Assembly: GCA_913058255.1 (NCBI GenBank)
Contig: CAJXQU010000001.1
Location: forward strand, 248,001 to 312,000
Reading direction: 5' to 3'
Length of the DNA stretch: 64,000 bases
Source: an uncultured Pseudomonadota bacterium
GTDB taxonomy: Bacteria > Pseudomonadota > Gammaproteobacteria > CAJXQU01
Shown here: one piece after another, positions 60,141-64,000 of the stretch
How positions within the stretch are numbered: position 1 is the stretch's first letter
Layout: each line of letters starts with the position of its first letter
Notes under the pieces: generated by a model
What the model was told of the DNA's origin: nothing
What the model saw: the letters and a program-made list of their open reading frames with translations, nothing else
Database searches by the model: none
Position numbers and translations under genes: made by a program

Positions 60141-60656
60141 TTGAAATTTGATCGACTGCTATCACTTTGGGTAGTGTTTATCGTATTGTTCGGAGCGGGC
60201 TGCGTAAGTCAGCCGATGAAAGTAGAGGCACCAGCCAAGCCAGTTACTCCTATTATAAATCTAACGGAATTAATGCAAGAAATTCCGGTCATTCTATTTC
60301 CTACTGGAAATACACGATTAACGAATAAAGCGCGTCAACAAGTTCGTTATATTGCCGAACTTATTAACCAACCTGGCGTCATTAAACTGCGTATTTACGT
60401 GAATGGTCATTCAGATACTTTAGGCGATGCGAATAAAAATATGATGTTGTCTCGAAAAAGGGCCGATTCTGTTAGCCGTGAGCTTATCCTCAATGGAGTT
60501 AGAAGTAGTCGAATAACTAATATTGCAAAAGGAGAAAGCGAACCCTTAATTGCTGAACTTAGCAGTGATGGCTCGCAAGATAAAGAAGCTTCCAGCTTAA
60601 ATCGACGAGTAGAAATTCAGTTTGGTGGTCTCAAAACGGACGAGGTTCAGCCATAA
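60141..60656 (+). CDS. OmpA-like peptidoglycan-binding lipoprotein
   Basis: 171 aa, starting with TTG at 60141, which has an excellent AAGGAGG 9 nt upstream. The signal peptide ends in GAGC, so it is probably a lipoprotein, although the residue three before Cys is Gly rather than Leu. The OmpA C-terminal domain (about 50-165) has VNGHSDTLGDANKNMMLS, RKRADSV and NRRVEI, the motifs that bind diaminopimelate in peptidoglycan. The ankyrin ATPase starts 5 nt after its stop with no ribosome site of its own, so the two are probably translated together. Confidence 0.85.
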   Translation: MKFDRLLSLWVVFIVLFGAGCVSQPMKVEAPAKPVTPIINLTELMQEIPVILFPTGNTRLTNKARQQVRYIAELINQPGVIKLRIYVNGHSDTLGDANKNMMLSRKRADSVSRELILNGVRSSRITNIAKGESEPLIAELSSDGSQDKEASSLNRRVEIQFGGLKTDEVQP

Positions 60657-60661
60657 ATATT

Positions 60662-63277
60662 ATGTATAATCAGTTTTTTAAACTCCAAGAAAAACCATTC
60701 AGTTTGACACCAAAAGCAGGTATCTTTCACGATAATGAAGGTATCTCTCCAGCATATAGAACCCTCATTGATGGTGTTAGTCGAGGAGAGGGAGCTATTC
60801 TGTTAACGGGTGAAACAGGAACGGGCAAAACATTATGTGCGCAGAGATTACTCGCAGAGCTTGAAAATAATGTTGAATATTTTGGCATTAGTATTCCTTT
60901 CACATCGCTTTCGCTTGATGACATGTTGGGTTATATCTGTGGTGAATTAAATCTCAACTTTGGCCTTGGCCGAAATGAAAATAAACTTGAAATCTTAGAA
61001 GTGTTCCTGACTCACGGCGTTAGCCCTATACGCAAGATCGTGATCGTTATTGATGAGGCTCAGAATCTTGCTCCAGAAGTTTTTAATGGGCTGGCAGATT
61101 TGTTGGATATCAGTAAAAATGCGCAGCGTGATGTGCAGATTGTGGTTATGTCGCGAAATGAATCGGATTTAAAGTTAAACCATCCACATATGATGGCTTT
61201 TAACCATCAAGTTAGCTTGCGGTGTCATCTGCAAAATCTACAGTCTCATGAAACAGCTTCGTATATAAAGTACCACCTAGAGGCCGCGGGTGCCGTTTAT
61301 AGTGACATTTTCACCGAAGAAGCTGTTGCAAAGATCCATGAGTTAACTCAAGGCCGAGCTCGTGCAATTAATACGCTTTGTGAGCAGGCATTGAATGTGG
61401 CAGCAGTTGAAGATGAAACGATTATCAGCATTGATCATATCAATGTAGCTCATCGACAACATCAGTTTGATGACACGATTGAAATGAGTACCTCGATGAT
61501 TTCTGACGCGATCAATCGTATGGTTAATGAGCGGGATAAAAAAGGAAATACTGAAGAACTTGAAGTTGAAAGGCCAGATCCCGAGTTTACGAAACCTTTT
61601 TTGGTGGAAGAGGTACCAGAAACTGATAAATTTGATAGAGAGATTGTTGCGTTTAATGAAGATCTGACGGCTCCTATCAGTTTAAAAGTAGAGGATGATC
61701 TTTCAAAAACATACCATAATATCCCGATCAAAAAGTCGAGTCATGGTTTTTGGAAGTTTGCGATTACCTCGATTGCTGTCGCAGTGGTTGCTTGGTATTT
61801 CCTTCCTCAAATTCAAATACAAATAGAGAATTTAACCGCTCGTGATGAGAGGGCTGCAAAGGAACAAATTGATCAGGTTTCCGAGCCGGTGGTTACAGTT
61901 TTGCCAGATAATTCTTTATCGACATCGACATCGACATCGACAGAGGCTGTTGTGGAGCGCGCGGCTAAAGATACTCTGAGTGACGATTATTCAACTGATG
62001 TTTTAGTCGAGGATAAACCTATCGTCGTCCAGACAGAGCAAAGACAGATTTTATTAGATGATAGTGGAGATATTCAAGAAACCGCTACAGTTATTGACGA
62101 TCTTGATGCCAGTAGTGTTGTTTACTCAAATGAAGCTGGCGAAATGGTTCAGGACAATATACTTGCTGCTGATGTATCGGGAGCAGACGAGACAGTCTCG
62201 GAGGTTGAGCAGTTGTTTAGCCTTGCGAGATATCAGATTAGCGTCTCACAACTAACTTCGCCTCGGAATAATAGTGCGCTTAGCAGCTATCAAAAGATCC
62301 TTGAACTTGATCCTGAAAATTTACAAGCGAAGGAGGGAATTGAAGCGCTTAAAGAGATGTTTCTGAGCTGGGCTGAAAATAATAAGCAGATTAACAAGTT
62401 TGAAAATGCTAAAAGATATTATCGAAAAGCACTGATCATCGAGCCAGAAAATGCGCAAGCATTGGAAGAACTTGCCAATCTTGAGGGAGAGTTTCCAGCG
62501 GCAGAAGAAAGCCCTGAAATAGAATCTGGCTTATTGGAACTCGCGGTTGGAGGTAACTCTTCGGCAATAAAAACCTTATTGGATAAGGGCGTATATCCTG
62601 ATATTCAAGATCAAAGAGGCAATACACCATTAATGTTAGCGACAGATGTTGGCTCTCTTCGGGTTGTGAATGTGTTACTTGAAAGTGGTGCAAATCCAAA
62701 TTTGAAAAATAAAATTGGTGAAACGGCATTAATTAATGCTGTTTGGAAGAACCAAATAGAAATTGCTGATCAATTGATTAGAAAAAATGCCAATGTAAAT
62801 GCAAACAACAATCGGGGCTGGACGGCTTTGATGTATGCTGCGATCCATGGACATGCTGAATTATTTAACAAGCTGTTAGATCACAATGCGAATCAAGAAG
62901 CTAAAACCGAAGATAAAAAGACTGCTCTAACGATAGCAGCTCACAACGGTCAGTATGGTATTGTAAATATTTTGATACACAATGGCGCGCGGGTGAATGG
63001 TCGAGATAAAGATGGCTGGACGCCTTTAATGCATGCCGTTTGGAATAGCCATGCCGAAATTGTTCAGGTTTTGTTGGTGAGTGAAAGCAACATAAATCAA
63101 AAGAATAACGAAGGCTGGACTCCTTTGATGATGGCCGCTTCGAATGGCGACAGGCTGATAGCTCAAATGTTGTTGCGCGAGGGAGCTGATAAGTCGATTA
63201 AAAATCCCGCAGGTAATACAGCACAAGATCTTGCGATGGATCAGCAGCACAATGCAGTGAGCTCACTTTTGAGATAG
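60662..63277 (+). CDS. ExeA-type AAA ATPase fused to TPR-like and ankyrin repeats
   Basis: 871 aa. The N-terminal ExeA/MshM-type AAA domain (about 1-270) has Walker A GETGTGKT (50-57) and a canonical Walker B VIVIDEAQ (Asp131-Glu132). One membrane segment (362-381) follows. The outside part starts with a low-complexity, acidic linker, then two TPR-like helical hairpins (about 517-607; YQKILELDPENLQAKEG and YYRKALIIEPENAQALEE). About seven ankyrin repeats end the protein (621-871), with repeated GWTPLM and GANPN-type turns. ExeA homologues normally carry a peptidoglycan-binding domain in this position. The partner OmpA-like lipoprotein is encoded just upstream. The target machinery is unknown. 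Confidence 0.9.
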   Translation: MYNQFFKLQEKPFSLTPKAGIFHDNEGISPAYRTLIDGVSRGEGAILLTGETGTGKTLCAQRLLAELENNVEYFGISIPFTSLSLDDMLGYICGELNLNFGLGRNENKLEILEVFLTHGVSPIRKIVIVIDEAQNLAPEVFNGLADLLDISKNAQRDVQIVVMSRNESDLKLNHPHMMAFNHQVSLRCHLQNLQSHETASYIKYHLEAAGAVYSDIFTEEAVAKIHELTQGRARAINTLCEQALNVAAVEDETIISIDHINVAHRQHQFDDTIEMSTSMISDAINRMVNERDKKGNTEELEVERPDPEFTKPFLVEEVPETDKFDREIVAFNEDLTAPISLKVEDDLSKTYHNIPIKKSSHGFWKFAITSIAVAVVAWYFLPQIQIQIENLTARDERAAKEQIDQVSEPVVTVLPDNSLSTSTSTSTEAVVERAAKDTLSDDYSTDVLVEDKPIVVQTEQRQILLDDSGDIQETATVIDDLDASSVVYSNEAGEMVQDNILAADVSGADETVSEVEQLFSLARYQISVSQLTSPRNNSALSSYQKILELDPENLQAKEGIEALKEMFLSWAENNKQINKFENAKRYYRKALIIEPENAQALEELANLEGEFPAAEESPEIESGLLELAVGGNSSAIKTLLDKGVYPDIQDQRGNTPLMLATDVGSLRVVNVLLESGANPNLKNKIGETALINAVWKNQIEIADQLIRKNANVNANNNRGWTALMYAAIHGHAELFNKLLDHNANQEAKTEDKKTALTIAAHNGQYGIVNILIHNGARVNGRDKDGWTPLMHAVWNSHAEIVQVLLVSESNINQKNNEGWTPLMMAASNGDRLIAQMLLREGADKSIKNPAGNTAQDLAMDQQHNAVSSLLR
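61919..61942 (+). repeat. Hexanucleotide tandem repeat within the ankyrin ATPase gene
   Basis: Four copies of TCGACA encode a Ser-Thr repeat in the linker just outside the membrane. The unit is a multiple of three, so copy-number change would alter linker length without breaking the frame. Confidence 0.75.
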
Positions 63278-63285
63278 ACTCAAAA
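63267..63285. other. Short hairpin over the ankyrin ATPase stop codon
   Basis: TTTTGAG / CTCAAAA with a 5-nt loop that contains the stop codon. Weak and AT-rich. A possible transcript end before the SPFH gene, which has its own ribosome site and TATAAT at 63300. Confidence 0.3.
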
Positions 63286-63336
63286 ATAGTTTTAATAATT
63301 ATAATATATGTATAAATTTAATATGAGGAGACATTT

Positions 63337-64000
63337 ATGGAAGCAATAATTGCGCTAGTGGTTTTTGTGATTTTCATCATCTTTCAAGGGGTTCAAAAAG
63401 TTGAGCAGGGTTATGAATATACGATAGAGCGATTCGGGAGATACACCAAAACGTTCCGGCCTGGCTTGCATTTCATGGTTCCTTTTATGGATCGAATTGG
63501 TTCGAAACTGAATATGATGGAAACGGTGTTGGACGTTCCCTCACAAGAAGTTATTACTAAAGATAACGCCATGATTAAGGTTGATGGTGTGGTTTTCTTC
63601 CAGATTTTGGATGCGCCAAAAGCGGCTTATGAAGTGAATAACTTGTCTCATGCCATTTTGAATTTGACTATGACCAATGTTCGTACGGTGATGGGTTCTA
63701 TGGATTTAGATGAGCTGCTATCTAAACGTGACGAAATCAACGCTAGGCTGCTGCATGTAGTGGATGCTGCGACAGAACCATGGGGTGTAAAAGTCACTCG
63801 GATTGAGATCAAGGACATTAATCCACCCCAAGACCTGGTTGATTCTATGGGTCGACAAATGAAAGCTGAGCGTGAAAAACGTGCGAATATTTTAGAAGCC
63901 GAAGGACATAAAGCATCGGCAATACTAAAAGCGGATGGTGAAAAACAGGCTGCCATTATGGAGGCAGAAGGTCGAAAAGAATCTGCGAATAGAGATGCAG
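63337..64000 (+). CDS. SPFH/stomatin-like membrane protein (QmcA-like), C-terminus outside the window
   Basis: About 221 residues are visible. AGGAG lies 6 nt before the ATG. One N-terminal membrane segment (about 2-18) is followed by [30 protein letters not shown], the SPFH core with [19 protein letters not shown], and the start of the long coiled coil ([17 protein letters not shown]). QmcA/stomatin proteins form large cages or rings in the inner membrane, often with NfeD and FtsH; the NfeD gene would be expected beyond the window edge. Confidence 0.92.
   Translation, partial: MEAIIALVVFVIFIIFQGVQKVEQGYEYTIERFGRYTKTFRPGLHFMVPFMDRIGSKLNMMETVLDVPSQEVITKDNAMIKVDGVVFFQILDAPKAAYEVNNLSHAILNLTMTNVRTVMGSMDLDELLSKRDEINARLLHVVDAATEPWGVKVTRIEIKDINPPQDLVDSMGRQMKAEREKRANILEAEGHKASAILKADGEKQAAIMEAEGRKESANRDA

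Overview
The window reads as chromosomal DNA of a Gram-negative gammaproteobacterium of moderate GC (about 40-45% by eye). The evidence is lipopolysaccharide export (msbA), type IV pilus and MSHA-type pilus assembly genes, damX beside aroKB, rpe-gph-trpE linkage, a PriA/SPOR/ThiSG block and class II Calvin-type aldolase. A tkt-gap-pgk-pyk-fba cluster, a metK-ahcY-metF methyl-cycle cluster and a phosphoribulokinase would fit a marine Thiotrichales/Piscirickettsiaceae-like methylotroph or sulfur-oxidiser relative. The genus cannot be fixed from the sequence alone. I saw no rRNA, tRNA, CRISPR array, insertion sequence or prophage. Gene density is high and almost all genes look intact.

Layout. 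1-5466 (minus strand): an orphan sigma-54-type response regulator followed by mshM, mshL and an mshN-like gene that leaves the window. 5530-8994 (minus): metF, ahcY and metK, which together regenerate S-adenosylmethionine. 9116-16748 (plus): a thioredoxin-fold protein and the tkt-gap-pgk-pyk-fba cluster. 16749-17115: a decayed small gene. 17116-26313: purC (minus), a GMP/IMP nucleotidase (plus), then a long minus-strand run mrcA, unknown gene, priA, SPOR gene, thiS, thiG, trmB. 26314-31606: divergent control region and pilMNOPQ. 31753-36542: aroK, aroB, dgt, damX. 36749-45118: gltBD, hemE, a DUF368/PopT lipid-carrier translocase and a rhodanese. 45249-46716: a reductase/TetR divergent pair with two clear operators. 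46789-49486 (minus): phosphoribulokinase, ParA and a flavin/2Fe-2S reductase. 49594-53454: msbA, a cNMP-fold/GGDEF cyclase, DUF3135 and rpmE. 53645-58920 (minus): rpe-gph-trpE-trpG-trpD-trpC. 59014-64000 (plus): DUF3530 protein, OmpA-like lipoprotein, an ExeA-type ATPase with periplasmic TPR and ankyrin repeats, and the start of a stomatin/SPFH protein.

How it fits together. The envelope is the strongest theme: two secretins (PilQ, MshL), their inner-membrane partners, PBP1a, two SPOR proteins, PopT, MsbA and three paralogous ExeA-type AAA ATPases (MshM, DamX and the ankyrin protein). The most unusual locus is 60141-63277. There a probable peptidoglycan-binding OmpA-like lipoprotein is tightly coupled to an ExeA-like ATPase whose outside-facing part is made of TPR-like and ankyrin repeats in place of the usual peptidoglycan-binding module. 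I regard this pair as the best candidate for an undescribed envelope system.
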